Shown piece after piece: positions 17,196 to 26,204 of a DNA stretch of 64,000 nt (position 1 is the first letter of the stretch; the number at the start of each line of letters is the position of its first letter). Source of the DNA: Halomonas sp. HL-93 (GTDB lineage: Bacteria; Pseudomonadota; Gammaproteobacteria; Pseudomonadales; Halomonadaceae); the NCBI RefSeq assembly GCF_900086985.1, contig NZ_LT593974.1, forward strand, positions 558,001 through 622,000, read 5' to 3'. The translations under genes were made by a program, and so were the position numbers. The notes below the pieces were generated by a model. The model was not told the DNA's origin, searched no databases, and saw nothing but the letters and a program-made list of their open reading frames with translations.

Positions 17196-18437
17196 ATGCC
17201 TCTCATAACTGCGCAGATAGATGCTCAGCGACTCCGCACTGGCTCGACGCTGCTGCTGAGTGCCGGTATCGCTCTGCTGATGGTCAGCACGGCTCAAGCA
17301 CAAAGCGAGACGAAAACGACCGCCGGAAGTGATGCCGAAAACGGCACCGAGAAATCGGTGTTTGGTCAATTGCCGGATGGCCGACAGGTCGATGTCTATC
17401 GGTTGAGCAACGCCAACGGTATTGAGCTACAGGTAACCAACTATGGCGGTATCATACTGTCATTGAAGACGCCCGATGTAGACGGCGAATTCGACGATAT
17501 CGCCCTGGGTTTCGACTCGCTTGAGGCCTACCTCTCCGACGAATACCGCCAGGCCAATCCCTATTTTGGTGCCATCATCGGGCGTTACGGCAATCGCATT
17601 GCGGGTGGTCAGTTCTCGCTCGATGGCGATACCTACTCACTGGCCACCAATGACGGTAACAATCATCTACACGGCGGCGATCAGGGCTTCGATAAAGTGT
17701 TGTGGCAGGCCGAGCCGTTCGAGAGCGATGCAGGTACGGGACTTGTGCTGCGCTATACCAGCGAGGATGGCGAAGAGGGCTATCCCGGTAAGCTGGAGAC
17801 CGAAGTCACCTACACTTTGACCGATGATGACGAGCTGATGGTCGATTATCGGGCGGTGACCGACAAAGCCACCCCGATTAACCTTACCCAGCACAGCTAC
17901 TTCAACCTCAAGGGAGAGGGTAGCGATAGCATTCTTGACCACCAGTTGATGATCAACGCCCCCGAATTTACCCCAGTGAATGATTCGCTGATTCCCACCG
18001 GCGAGCTTCGCGCCGTAGAAGGCACGCCGTTCGACTTTACTCGGGCGACCGCCATCGGCGAACGGATCGATCAGGACAACGAGCAGCTCGAATTCGGCGG
18101 CGGCTATGACCACAACTTTGTGCTTGCCCGCGATAACGCGGCGTCAGATGAGTTGGTGCTGGCCGCCAAGGTATGGGAGCCGCAAAGCGGGCGCATGGTA
18201 GAAATCGAAACCACCGAGCCGGGCATTCAGTTCTACTCGGGCAATTTCCTCAACGGCAGTCTGACCGGCAAGCAGGGCGAGGCCTATGAACACCGCTCCG
18301 GCTTTGCCCTGGAAACCCAACATTTTCCTGACTCACCCAATCAGGAGGCGTTTCCCAGCACTACTCTAGCGCCGGGCGATACCTATCGCTCCCGCACGGT
18401 GTACCGCTTTTCCGCCAAGGAAGCGTTTGACTCATAA
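17196..18437 (+). CDS. galM: Periplasmic aldose 1-epimerase (mutarotase)
   Basis: Interconverts alpha and beta anomers of aldoses. About 413 residues with a signal peptide (LLLSAGIALLMVSTAQAQ) and a ~35-residue linker, then the mutarotase domain: VTNYGGIILSL, GNRIAGGQFSL, NNHLHGG (His), NLTQHSYFNL (catalytic His), ETTEPGIQFYSGN (catalytic Glu). Start set at 17196 because AAGGAGGA lies just upstream. It is the first gene of a plus-strand run with araF (65 bp gap), so it probably prepares the anomer taken up by AraF or used by the 1-dehydrogenase. Export of the enzyme is a known variant of the family. Confidence 0.9.
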   Translation: MPLITAQIDAQRLRTGSTLLLSAGIALLMVSTAQAQSETKTTAGSDAENGTEKSVFGQLPDGRQVDVYRLSNANGIELQVTNYGGIILSLKTPDVDGEFDDIALGFDSLEAYLSDEYRQANPYFGAIIGRYGNRIAGGQFSLDGDTYSLATNDGNNHLHGGDQGFDKVLWQAEPFESDAGTGLVLRYTSEDGEEGYPGKLETEVTYTLTDDDELMVDYRAVTDKATPINLTQHSYFNLKGEGSDSILDHQLMINAPEFTPVNDSLIPTGELRAVEGTPFDFTRATAIGERIDQDNEQLEFGGGYDHNFVLARDNAASDELVLAAKVWEPQSGRMVEIETTEPGIQFYSGNFLNGSLTGKQGEAYEHRSGFALETQHFPDSPNQEAFPSTTLAPGDTYRSRTVYRFSAKEAFDS

Positions 18438-18502
18438 CAACACCTGTTAGCGAAACACACTTCGCAATAACAACAACCGCCAAAACGGCAGGAGATACGA
18501 CC

Positions 18503-19498
18503 ATGCAACTCACAGCGACATTCAATCGTTTAGCTCTCGGTAGCGTCATCATGCTGGCTTCATTAGGGACGGCCCAGGCGCAGGAAGACGACGTCAAGAT
18601 TGGCTTTATCGTCAAGAAACCCGAGCAATCCTGGTTCATCAATGAGCAAGAAGCAGCCACCGAGTTAGGCGAAGAGATGGGCTTCGACGTGGTGCGGCTG
18701 GGCGGCGAAGACGGCCAGGAAGTGCTCAGCGCGATTGATAATCTTAACTCCCAGGGGGCAGACGGGTTTGTGATTTGCCCGCCTGATGTACGCCTCGGGT
18801 CTGCGATTATGAATCGCGCCGAAGAGTACGGCATGAAAGTGATTACCGTGGACGATCAATTTGTCACCTCCAGCGGTGAGCCTATGGAAGGTGTGCCACA
18901 CCTGGGCATGTCAGGTACTAAAATTGGCCAGCAAGTGGGCGATGCCATTGCTGAGGAAATGGAAGCTCGCGGCTGGGACCCAGAAGAGGTTGGCGCACTG
19001 CGCATTACTAATGAAGAGCTACCCACCGCCGTCGAGCGAACCGACGGCGCTACTGAATCGCTGCTGGCATCAGGCTTTCCTGAAGATAATATTTTTGATG
19101 CACCCCAGAAGAGCACCGACACCAGTGGGGCTTTCTCGGCAGCGTCTCCCGTGTTTTCAAAGCAGGATGATTTCGAGCATTGGGTGATTTACGCCCTTAA
19201 CGAAGAGAGTGTGCTGGGTGGCGTCAGGGCGTCTGAACAGTATGGTTTGGATGCTGAGGATGTGATTGGCGTGGGTATCAACGGCTCGGGTGCTGCCTTT
19301 GCGGAATTCTCCCGCGACAACCCCACTGGCTTCCATGGCACCGTGGCGGTGAGTTCCACCATGCACGGTCGTCAAACGGCGGAAGATCTCTATCGCTGGA
19401 TTACGGAGGACAAAGAACCGCAGGCCAACACTGAGACCTCCGGTACGTTGATGACGCGCGATAACTGGGAAGAAGTGCGTGAAGAACTCGGCCTATAA
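18503..19498 (+). CDS. araF: L-arabinose-type ABC transporter periplasmic binding protein
   Basis: 331 residues, signal peptide 1-26 ending at AQAQ. The mature protein follows the E. coli AraF pattern closely: KIGFIVKKPEQSWFINEQ, GFVICPPDVRLGSAIMNRAEEYGMKVITVDDQFV (in parts), NEESVLGGVRASEQYG, DVIGVGINGSGAAFAE and the TRDNWEE end. Family ligands are L-arabinose, D-galactose and D-fucose. AGGAGA precedes the ATG. Upstream of araG by 44 bp in the same operon. Confidence 0.9.
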   Translation: MQLTATFNRLALGSVIMLASLGTAQAQEDDVKIGFIVKKPEQSWFINEQEAATELGEEMGFDVVRLGGEDGQEVLSAIDNLNSQGADGFVICPPDVRLGSAIMNRAEEYGMKVITVDDQFVTSSGEPMEGVPHLGMSGTKIGQQVGDAIAEEMEARGWDPEEVGALRITNEELPTAVERTDGATESLLASGFPEDNIFDAPQKSTDTSGAFSAASPVFSKQDDFEHWVIYALNEESVLGGVRASEQYGLDAEDVIGVGINGSGAAFAEFSRDNPTGFHGTVAVSSTMHGRQTAEDLYRWITEDKEPQANTETSGTLMTRDNWEEVREELGL

Positions 19499-19542
19499 AG
19501 CACGGTGTCTGTAACGGCAAGCGTCTGCGGGAGAATTGAAGC

Positions 19543-21036
19543 ATGTCAGATCCATATCTACGTTTCGACGGTATTAGCGTCGTTTTTCCCGGCGTACGCG
19601 CACTGGATGGCGTGAGCTTTGCCGCTCACGCCGGTCAGGTGCATGCCCTGATGGGCGAGAACGGTGCGGGTAAATCCACACTGCTTAAAGTGCTAAGTGG
19701 CGTAAACCGGGTGGCTGAAGGCGCGCTGTGGATCGATGGCCAACGCCACGTGTTCAGCAACGCCCGGGAAGCGCTGGGCGAAGGGGTCGCCATCATCTAT
19801 CAGGAGCTTACGCTCTCGCCCAATATGTCGGTGGCCGAAAACCTGCTGCTGGGGCAACTGCCCACGCAGCGGGGATTTGTTAACCGTCGCCAGCTGCGCG
19901 AAAAGGCGCTGGCGATTCTTGACGACCTTGGCGAGGGGGATATCCACCCCTCCACCAAGGTGCGTGAGCTTTCCATCGGCCAGCAGCAGATGATTGAGAT
20001 TGGCCGTGCCTTGCTGCGAGACGCCAAGGTCATCGCCTTCGATGAGCCCACCAGTAGCCTGTCCATCCAGGAAATTCGCCAGCTTAAGCGCATCATTAAA
20101 CGGCTGCGCGACGAAGGGCGGGTGGTGCTCTACGTGACCCATCGCATGGAGGAAGTGTTCGAGATGTGCGATGCGGTCACCATCTTCCGCGACGGCAAGC
20201 ACATCCGCACCCACGAGGGTATGTCGACGCTGACCCACGATCTTCTGGTGAGTGAGATGGTCGGCCGCGATATCGAGGATGTATATGGCTTTCGCGAGCG
20301 CCCGTTGGGTGACGTGGTATTTGCGGTAGACGGCATTGAAGGGCGTGGCCTGAAAGCTCCTGTGAGCTTTTCCGTCAAGCGCGGTGAAGTCTTTGGACTG
20401 TTTGGTCTGGTAGGGGCGGGGCGCAGCGAATTACTGCGCTTGGTCTGCGGTGTTGAAGAACCCAAGGCAGGCAGTGTGACCTTCCACGGCGAATCGCGAC
20501 GCTTCAAAAACCCTGGCGAAGCGATTCGCGCCGGTATTGCCATGTGCCCCGAGGACCGCAAGTCCCAGGGCATCTTCCCGGTCGCAAGCGTAGCTGACAA
20601 CCTCAATATCAGCTGCCGACGTCTATTCAAGCGCTGGGGGCTTTTTCGCCACCCCGGGCGGGAGCGGCGCAATGCCGAGTCTTACATCCAGCAACTGAGC
20701 ATTAAAACGCCAGGCCCCCGCACGCCTATCGGCACCCTGTCGGGAGGCAATCAGCAAAAGGTCATTCTGGCGCGCTGGCTGGCCGAAAAGATCGACCTGT
20801 TCGTGATGGATGAGCCGACCCGCGGGATCGATGTCGGTGCGCGGCGGGATATCTACACCCTGCTTTACGACCTGGCCGAGCAGGGCAAAAGCGTGGTGGT
20901 GATCTCCAGCGACCTGGCGGAAGTCAGCTCCATCTGCGACCGCATTGCGGTGATGCGCGACGGCGAGCTGGTGGACGTCGTACCACGCGAGTCGGCAACG
21001 GCTGAACGCCTGCTGGGGCTGGCGCTGCCGGCCTGA
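19543..21036 (+). CDS. araG: L-arabinose-type ABC transporter ATP-binding protein
   Basis: 497 residues, two fused ATPase domains of the CUT2 class. First domain: Walker [10 protein letters not shown], Walker B IAFDEPTSS, signature LSIGQQQM. Second: a degenerate Walker A GLVGAGRSE, signature LSGGNQQKV, and Walker B FVMDEPTRGID, the usual asymmetric CUT2 arrangement. Cytoplasmic energiser of the AraFGH system. GGGAGAATT precedes the ATG. Confidence 0.93.
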   Translation: MSDPYLRFDGISVVFPGVRALDGVSFAAHAGQVHALMGENGAGKSTLLKVLSGVNRVAEGALWIDGQRHVFSNAREALGEGVAIIYQELTLSPNMSVAENLLLGQLPTQRGFVNRRQLREKALAILDDLGEGDIHPSTKVRELSIGQQQMIEIGRALLRDAKVIAFDEPTSSLSIQEIRQLKRIIKRLRDEGRVVLYVTHRMEEVFEMCDAVTIFRDGKHIRTHEGMSTLTHDLLVSEMVGRDIEDVYGFRERPLGDVVFAVDGIEGRGLKAPVSFSVKRGEVFGLFGLVGAGRSELLRLVCGVEEPKAGSVTFHGESRRFKNPGEAIRAGIAMCPEDRKSQGIFPVASVADNLNISCRRLFKRWGLFRHPGRERRNAESYIQQLSIKTPGPRTPIGTLSGGNQQKVILARWLAEKIDLFVMDEPTRGIDVGARRDIYTLLYDLAEQGKSVVVISSDLAEVSSICDRIAVMRDGELVDVVPRESATAERLLGLALPA

Positions 21037-21098
21037 GCGCGGCGCTTCATAGATTTTTCAACATACCGCTCTTCGAAACAGTTTTCAGGACAAACACC

Positions 21099-22115
21099 AT
21101 GACAACTAACAATGTAACCCAGGGTGAGGAAAATGCCGCACCTGCGCGTCCAGCGGGGCGCCAGGGACTTATCAAACCGCTACGTACGCTGCTGGATACG
21201 TCGGGGCTGATTGCTATTTTCTTGCTGCTGTTTGTGGCACTCGCGGTGCTCATCCCCGACTTCCTAACCGGCCGCAACATGGTTGGGCTGCTGCTTTCGA
21301 TTACCCTGATCGGCAGCTTGGCCACCACCATGATGCTGGTGTTGGCGCTTGGGGAGGTGGATCTCTCGGTGGCCTCCACGGTGGCCTTCGCGGGGGTGGT
21401 CGCCGCGGTGGTGACCTCGACCACCGGCAGCGTCTTTATTGGCGTGATCGGCGGCATTGTCGCTGGCGGCGCGGTGGGGGCCTTTAACGGTTTAGTCATT
21501 GCCAAGTTCGGCATTAATTCCTTGATTGCCACCTTGGCGGCGATGGAGTTCGTACGTGGCCTCGCCTACATCACGGCGGGTGGTGACGCCGTAATGATTA
21601 CCGTGCCGGCCTTTTTCGACCTGGGCAGTACGGCCTTTCTCGGCCTGACCCTGCCGGTTTGGACCATGCTGGCCTGCTTTTTGATCTTTGGCGTGGTGCT
21701 CAACATGACCAGCTTTGGGCGTAATGTGCTGGCCACCGGCGGTAACTCGGAAGCCGCTGCGCTTGCCGGGGTTAACGTGCGCCGTCTCAAGATTATTGTC
21801 TTCGGCCTGCAGGGCGTAGTGGCAGGCGTTATCGGCGTGCTGCTGGCCTCTCGCATGGGGCTTGGCGATCCCAATACCTCCATGGGGCTCGAGCTGGCGG
21901 TGATCTCTGCCTGTGTGCTGGGCGGCGTGGCGCTGTCGGGCGGCGTGGCGACGATCACTGGCGTCCTCGTCGGCGTGCTGATCATGGGTTGCGTGCAGAA
22001 CGCCATGGGTCTGCTCAACGTGCCCACCTTTTATCAGTATCTGGTGCGTGGCGCGATCCTGTTGATGGCGGTGATGTTTGACCGTTGGAAACAGACCCGC
22101 CGTCAGGGCACCTGA
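21099..22115 (+). CDS. araH: L-arabinose-type ABC transporter permease
   Basis: 338 residues, about ten hydrophobic segments. The CUT2 permease landmarks are present: LALGEVDLSVASTVAFAG (GxxDLSVG-like), GLVIAKFGINSLIATLAAM, TGGNSEAAALAGVNV (the EAA-like cytoplasmic loop contacting the ATPase) and GLGDPNTSMGLELAVISACVLGG. 62 bp after araG. The protein has a ~30-residue charged N-terminal extension before the first membrane segment. Confidence 0.92.
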   Translation: MTTNNVTQGEENAAPARPAGRQGLIKPLRTLLDTSGLIAIFLLLFVALAVLIPDFLTGRNMVGLLLSITLIGSLATTMMLVLALGEVDLSVASTVAFAGVVAAVVTSTTGSVFIGVIGGIVAGGAVGAFNGLVIAKFGINSLIATLAAMEFVRGLAYITAGGDAVMITVPAFFDLGSTAFLGLTLPVWTMLACFLIFGVVLNMTSFGRNVLATGGNSEAAALAGVNVRRLKIIVFGLQGVVAGVIGVLLASRMGLGDPNTSMGLELAVISACVLGGVALSGGVATITGVLVGVLIMGCVQNAMGLLNVPTFYQYLVRGAILLMAVMFDRWKQTRRQGT

Positions 22116-22167
22116 CGCTTCAGCCTTCTTTTATTCCCATTTTCCCGGTTTTTTACGGAGACTCATC

Positions 22168-23913
22168 ATGTCCGAGCGCCAGCGCCCCTTACGCTCCGCC
22201 GAGTGGTTCGGCACCGCCGACAAGAACGGCTTTATGTACCGCAGTTGGATGAAAAATCAGGGCATTCCCGACCATGAGTTTCAGGGCAAGCCAATCATCG
22301 GGATCTGCAACACTTGGTCGGAGCTGACGCCGTGCAACGCTCACTTTCGCAAACTCGCAGAGCACGTGAAGCAGGGCATTCTGGAGGCGGGCGGCTATCC
22401 GGTCGAGTTTCCGGTGTTCTCCAACGGCGAATCCAACCTGCGCCCCACGGCCATGTTTACCCGCAACCTGGCCAGCATGGATGTGGAAGAGGCGATTCGC
22501 GGCAACCCCATTGACGGGGTGGTGCTGCTGGTGGGCTGCGACAAAACCACCCCGGCGCTGCTGATGGGCGCGGCGAGCTGCGATATTCCCACCATCGTGG
22601 TTACCGGCGGGCCAATGCTCAACGGCAAGCACAAAGGCAAGGATATCGGTTCCGGCACCGTGGTCTGGCAGCTTTCCGAGCAGGTCAAAGCGGGAGAGAT
22701 TTCACTCCACGACTTCATGGCTGCCGAAGCGGGCATGTCGCGCTCGGCGGGCACCTGCAACACCATGGGCACCGCCTCCACGATGGCCTGCATGGCCGAG
22801 TCGCTGGGCACCTCGCTGCCCCACAATGCGGCAATTCCGGCGGTGGACTCCCGCCGCTACGTGCTGGCGCACCTCTCCGGTAATCGCATCGTCGAGATGG
22901 TGAATGAAGACCTCAAGCTCTCCAAAATCCTCACCAGGGAAGCCTTCGACAACGCCATTCGTACCAACGCCGCGATTGGCGGTTCTACCAACGCAGTGAT
23001 CCACCTCAAGGCGATTGCCGGGCGTATCGGGGTAGACCTGACGCTGGATGACTGGAGCCGGGTCGGGCGCGGCACCCCCACGGTGGTGGATCTGCAACCC
23101 TCAGGGCGCTTTCTGATGGAAGAATTCTACTATGCCGGTGGCCTGCCAGCGGTACTCAAGCGCCTGGGCGAGGCCGACCGCTTGCCCTTCAAGGACGCGC
23201 TCACCGTCAACGGCAAAACGCTGTGGGAAAACGTCCAGGACGCGCCGCTGTATAACGACGAGGTCATCCGGCCGCTAGATAACCCGCTCACCGCGGATGG
23301 CGGTATCTGCGTGGTGCGCGGCAACCTGGCGCCTAACGGCGCGGTGCTCAAGCCCTCGGCCGCGAAAGCCGAACTCATGCAGCACCGCGGCCGCGCGGTG
23401 GTCTTCGAAGACTTCGACGACTACAAGGCGCGTATCAACGACCCGGACCTGGATGTGGAAGCCAACGACATTCTGGTGATGAAACACTGCGGCCCACGGG
23501 GTTATCACGGCATGGCGGAAGTCGGCAATATGGGCCTGCCGCCCAAGATCCTCGCCCAGGGGATTACCGATATGGTGCGCATCTCTGACGCCCGTATGAG
23601 CGGCACCGCCTACGGCACCGTGGTGCTGCACGTGGCACCCGAAGCCGCCGCCGGTGGCCCGCTGGCCGCCGTCCGCAACGGTGACTGGATCGAACTCGAC
23701 TGCGCAAGCGGCCGGCTGCACCTGGAACTCAGCGATGAAGAGCTGGCCTCGCGCCTGGCCGAAAGCGACCCCACCGCTGCTTCAACGCTGATTGCCAGCC
23801 AGGGCGGCTACCGCCAACTCTACATTGAGCGCGTCCTTCAGGCCGATGAAGGCTGCGACTTCGACTTCCTGGTCGGCTGTCGAGGGGCTGAGGTACCGCG
23901 GCACTCGCATTGA
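22168..23913 (+). CDS. L-arabinonate dehydratase (IlvD/Edd family)
   Basis: Converts L-arabinonate to L-2-keto-3-deoxyarabonate. 581 residues, matching the ~583-residue Azospirillum-type enzyme. N-terminus LRSAEWFGTADKNGFMYRSWMKNQG is characteristic of this branch. Fe-S Cys residues appear in [18 protein letters not shown] and [10 protein letters not shown]; the Mg/substrate region is ISDARMSGTAYGTVVLH. The ATG at 22168 with ACGGAG upstream is chosen over an in-frame codon inside araH. It belongs to the araFGH operon, so uptake and breakdown are co-expressed. Clearly distinct from the xylonate-type enzyme at 8784. D-galactonate is a possible second substrate. Confidence 0.87.
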   Translation: MSERQRPLRSAEWFGTADKNGFMYRSWMKNQGIPDHEFQGKPIIGICNTWSELTPCNAHFRKLAEHVKQGILEAGGYPVEFPVFSNGESNLRPTAMFTRNLASMDVEEAIRGNPIDGVVLLVGCDKTTPALLMGAASCDIPTIVVTGGPMLNGKHKGKDIGSGTVVWQLSEQVKAGEISLHDFMAAEAGMSRSAGTCNTMGTASTMACMAESLGTSLPHNAAIPAVDSRRYVLAHLSGNRIVEMVNEDLKLSKILTREAFDNAIRTNAAIGGSTNAVIHLKAIAGRIGVDLTLDDWSRVGRGTPTVVDLQPSGRFLMEEFYYAGGLPAVLKRLGEADRLPFKDALTVNGKTLWENVQDAPLYNDEVIRPLDNPLTADGGICVVRGNLAPNGAVLKPSAAKAELMQHRGRAVVFEDFDDYKARINDPDLDVEANDILVMKHCGPRGYHGMAEVGNMGLPPKILAQGITDMVRISDARMSGTAYGTVVLHVAPEAAAGGPLAAVRNGDWIELDCASGRLHLELSDEELASRLAESDPTAASTLIASQGGYRQLYIERVLQADEGCDFDFLVGCRGAEVPRHSH

Positions 23914-23951
23914 TGGCTGGCGGGCCAGCTTAAAATAAAAAAGGTAGCGCG

Positions 23952-24728
23952 ATGACCACCAGATTAAACGCTAAACACATCCTGGTGACCGGGGCTGCAA
24001 ACGGGATAGGCCGCGCCATTGCCGAGGCTTGCGTCCAGGAAGGTGCCACAGTGGCGTTGTTGGATCGGGATGGTGAAGGCATCGAACGCCTGGTGGCTCA
24101 GCTACGTGGCGAAGGCCACAAGGTCCAGGCGTTGGTCGCTGATATTGCTGACCGCGATGCAGTGGAGGCCGCCGTGACTCAGGCATGCAAGTTCGCTGGG
24201 CCCTTGACCACGCTCGTCAATAACGCAGGGATGAATGTCTTTCACGAGCCGTTAGCCATGCCGGACGAGGCTTGGCAGCGTTGCCTCTCGGTCGATCTGG
24301 AAGGCGCCTGGCACTGCAGTAGGGCGGTATTGCCGGGTATGCTCGAGCAAGGCGGTGGTGCGATTATCAACGTTGCCTCCACCCATAGCTTCTCGATCAT
24401 TCCGGGCTGCTTTCCCTACCCAATAGCCAAGCACGGTTTGATTGGTTTGACGCGGGCGCTCGGCATTGAGTATGCCTCGCGTGGCGTGCGGGTTAATGCC
24501 ATCGCGCCGGGCTACATTGCCACTCCGGCAGTAGAGGCGCATTGGCAGTCATTCGATGATCCTGCAGCGGCGAAGGCTCGCATCGAAGCACTACTGCCGC
24601 CTGGTCGGCTAGGGCGCCCCGAGGAGGTGGCTATGACGGTCGTTTTTCTGGCGTCGGATGAAGCGCCCTTTATCAATGCAAGCTGCTTGACCATCGACGG
24701 TGGGCGCAGTGTGGTCTACCACGATTGA
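23952..24728 (+). CDS. SDR family oxidoreductase of the arabinose operon
   Basis: 258-residue classical short-chain dehydrogenase: TGAANGIGRA cofactor loop, LLDRD acidic residue after beta-2 (NAD preference), VNNAGMN, catalytic Ser in VASTHS and YPIAKHG for Tyr/Lys, C-terminal TIDGGRSVVYHD. It is 38 bp after the arabinonate dehydratase with AAAGGTAGCG before the ATG, so it is the last gene of the ara operon. Possible roles are a second aldose 1-dehydrogenase or a reductase of a keto intermediate; sequence does not decide. Confidence 0.8.
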   Translation: MTTRLNAKHILVTGAANGIGRAIAEACVQEGATVALLDRDGEGIERLVAQLRGEGHKVQALVADIADRDAVEAAVTQACKFAGPLTTLVNNAGMNVFHEPLAMPDEAWQRCLSVDLEGAWHCSRAVLPGMLEQGGGAIINVASTHSFSIIPGCFPYPIAKHGLIGLTRALGIEYASRGVRVNAIAPGYIATPAVEAHWQSFDDPAAAKARIEALLPPGRLGRPEEVAMTVVFLASDEAPFINASCLTIDGGRSVVYHD

Positions 24729-24775
24729 CGCAGCACTACTCACCCCACCTTGCTGGCTGCTGCGCGCTACGCTGA

Positions 24776-26014
24776 TTAACTTACCGACTTGGTCTGGCTA
24801 TCGAAAAGGGTCTCTGCATCGGTGGCGGTTAGCGTCATGGCGATGCCGCCCATGCAGGTCATATCGCGATCCCAGGCGCAGCTCTCGATACGGGTAGTGC
24901 CCTTCAACTCGGCTACCAGAGCGTCATCAATGGCGCCGTGCATGGCGGTTTGCATAGCCTCAAAGCCGCGCACGCCGGAGCCGGTAATCAGCACTAAATC
25001 AGGGTTGAACAGTGCCATTACATTGGCAACACCGATACCCAGCGCACGGCCCGCCTCTTCATAGATGCGCTGAGCCACGGGATCACCCTGCAGTGCCAGT
25101 TGGGTTAGCGCCTGCATTTGTTGCTCAGAAGGGTGGGCGCTGTCGCCAGCAGGCAGTGCTAAATGATCGGCGGCGGCGCGATAGAGCGCGTAGTCGCTTG
25201 CGTAGGCTTCAATGCAGCCCCGGCGCCCACAGGCGCATAGCGCGCCACCCGGCTGGTATTTGCTATGCCCAAATTCGGCCGCTGAGCCATTGGCACCCAG
25301 AAACGGCACGCCGTTAATCAGCACCGACATGCCGATGCCGTAACCCAGCATAATGACCACCAAGTTGGGGCAGTTCATATAGGCGGGCTGGCCTGCCAGC
25401 AAGCTGGCGATGCAGTTGGCATCATTCTCCAGCAGTACACTGCAGTGAAAACGTTTCGCTAATTGTGCCGATATCGGTGCGTTACGAAAGCTTAAAGCGG
25501 GCGACCAGATAATCGTACCGCTCTGCGACGACACCACCCCCTGTACCGCCAAACAGATCCCCGCCAAGTGCTGAAAACCGTTTAGCTGTTGAGCGCAAAC
25601 AGCGCTGATTTTCTCTTCCAGCAGTGTTTCCAGATCGTTGGCGTCGAGCGTCAAGGTGGCCACCGCGTGGTGCTCGCTATGGCGTACCTGACCCGAAAAG
25701 TCGCCCACCACCAGTTGGATCTCATTAATAGATAGTTTGATGCACACCACGCAGGCGGCATGCGGGTTGAGCTGTATCAGGGTTTTAGGCCGACCACGCC
25801 CGCTGGGGCGGGGTGTTTCAGGAGGACGCTCCTGAATCAACCCCTGTTGAAGCAACTCGGCGCTGATGGAGGTGACGGTGGCGGAACTGATGCCGTTTAG
25901 TGTGCCCAGGTCGACGCGTGCCACTGGCCCTTGGTCGCGCAGGGTGCGAATCACCGCCAACGTATTATCGTGGCGGCTGGTGTCAGTGGACGGAAGGGGC
26001 ATAGATATCGCCAT
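24776..26014 (-). CDS. ROK-family transcriptional regulator
   Basis: 412 residues. N-terminal winged helix (VARVDLGTLNGISSATVTSISAELLQQGLI), then a sugar-kinase-like ROK domain with glycine-rich GYGIGMSVLINGV, a zinc motif CACGRRGCIEAYAS of the C-x-C-G-x2-G-C-x-E form, and GVANVMALFNPDLVLITGSG. This is a XylR/NagC/Mlc-type repressor that senses a sugar. Divergent from the second sugar ABC operon; the 190-bp gap contains an AT-rich dyad at 26105-26131. It most likely represses that operon in the absence of the sugar. Confidence 0.9.
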   Translation of the reverse strand: MAISMPLPSTDTSRHDNTLAVIRTLRDQGPVARVDLGTLNGISSATVTSISAELLQQGLIQERPPETPRPSGRGRPKTLIQLNPHAACVVCIKLSINEIQLVVGDFSGQVRHSEHHAVATLTLDANDLETLLEEKISAVCAQQLNGFQHLAGICLAVQGVVSSQSGTIIWSPALSFRNAPISAQLAKRFHCSVLLENDANCIASLLAGQPAYMNCPNLVVIMLGYGIGMSVLINGVPFLGANGSAAEFGHSKYQPGGALCACGRRGCIEAYASDYALYRAAADHLALPAGDSAHPSEQQMQALTQLALQGDPVAQRIYEEAGRALGIGVANVMALFNPDLVLITGSGVRGFEAMQTAMHGAIDDALVAELKGTTRIESCAWDRDMTCMGGIAMTLTATDAETLFDSQTKSVS

Positions 26015-26104
26015 TGTTGAGTAACGCAGAACAGTCGATTTGCGTTCACATCCTGGCCTGTTCGCTCAAATGTCAAAACACGACCTAAGTTGCATATGCA
26101 GGTA

Positions 26105-26131
26105 TTTATTTTAGCGCCTAAAGTAAATAAA
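26105..26131. promoter_or_regulatory. ROK-type operator candidate
   Basis: AT-rich imperfect dyad: TTTATTTTAG, centre CGC, then CTAAAGTAAATAAA. Known ROK repressors (NagC, Mlc, XylR) bind AT-rich dyads with a GC centre, and this lies between the divergent ROK and ABC genes. Confidence 0.5.
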
Positions 26132-26204
26132 ACATCATTCAATAAGAATGAAAAGTGGGTAAGCCCCATACGCATAATAACAACAGCAATAAAATAGGTG
26201 GCCC

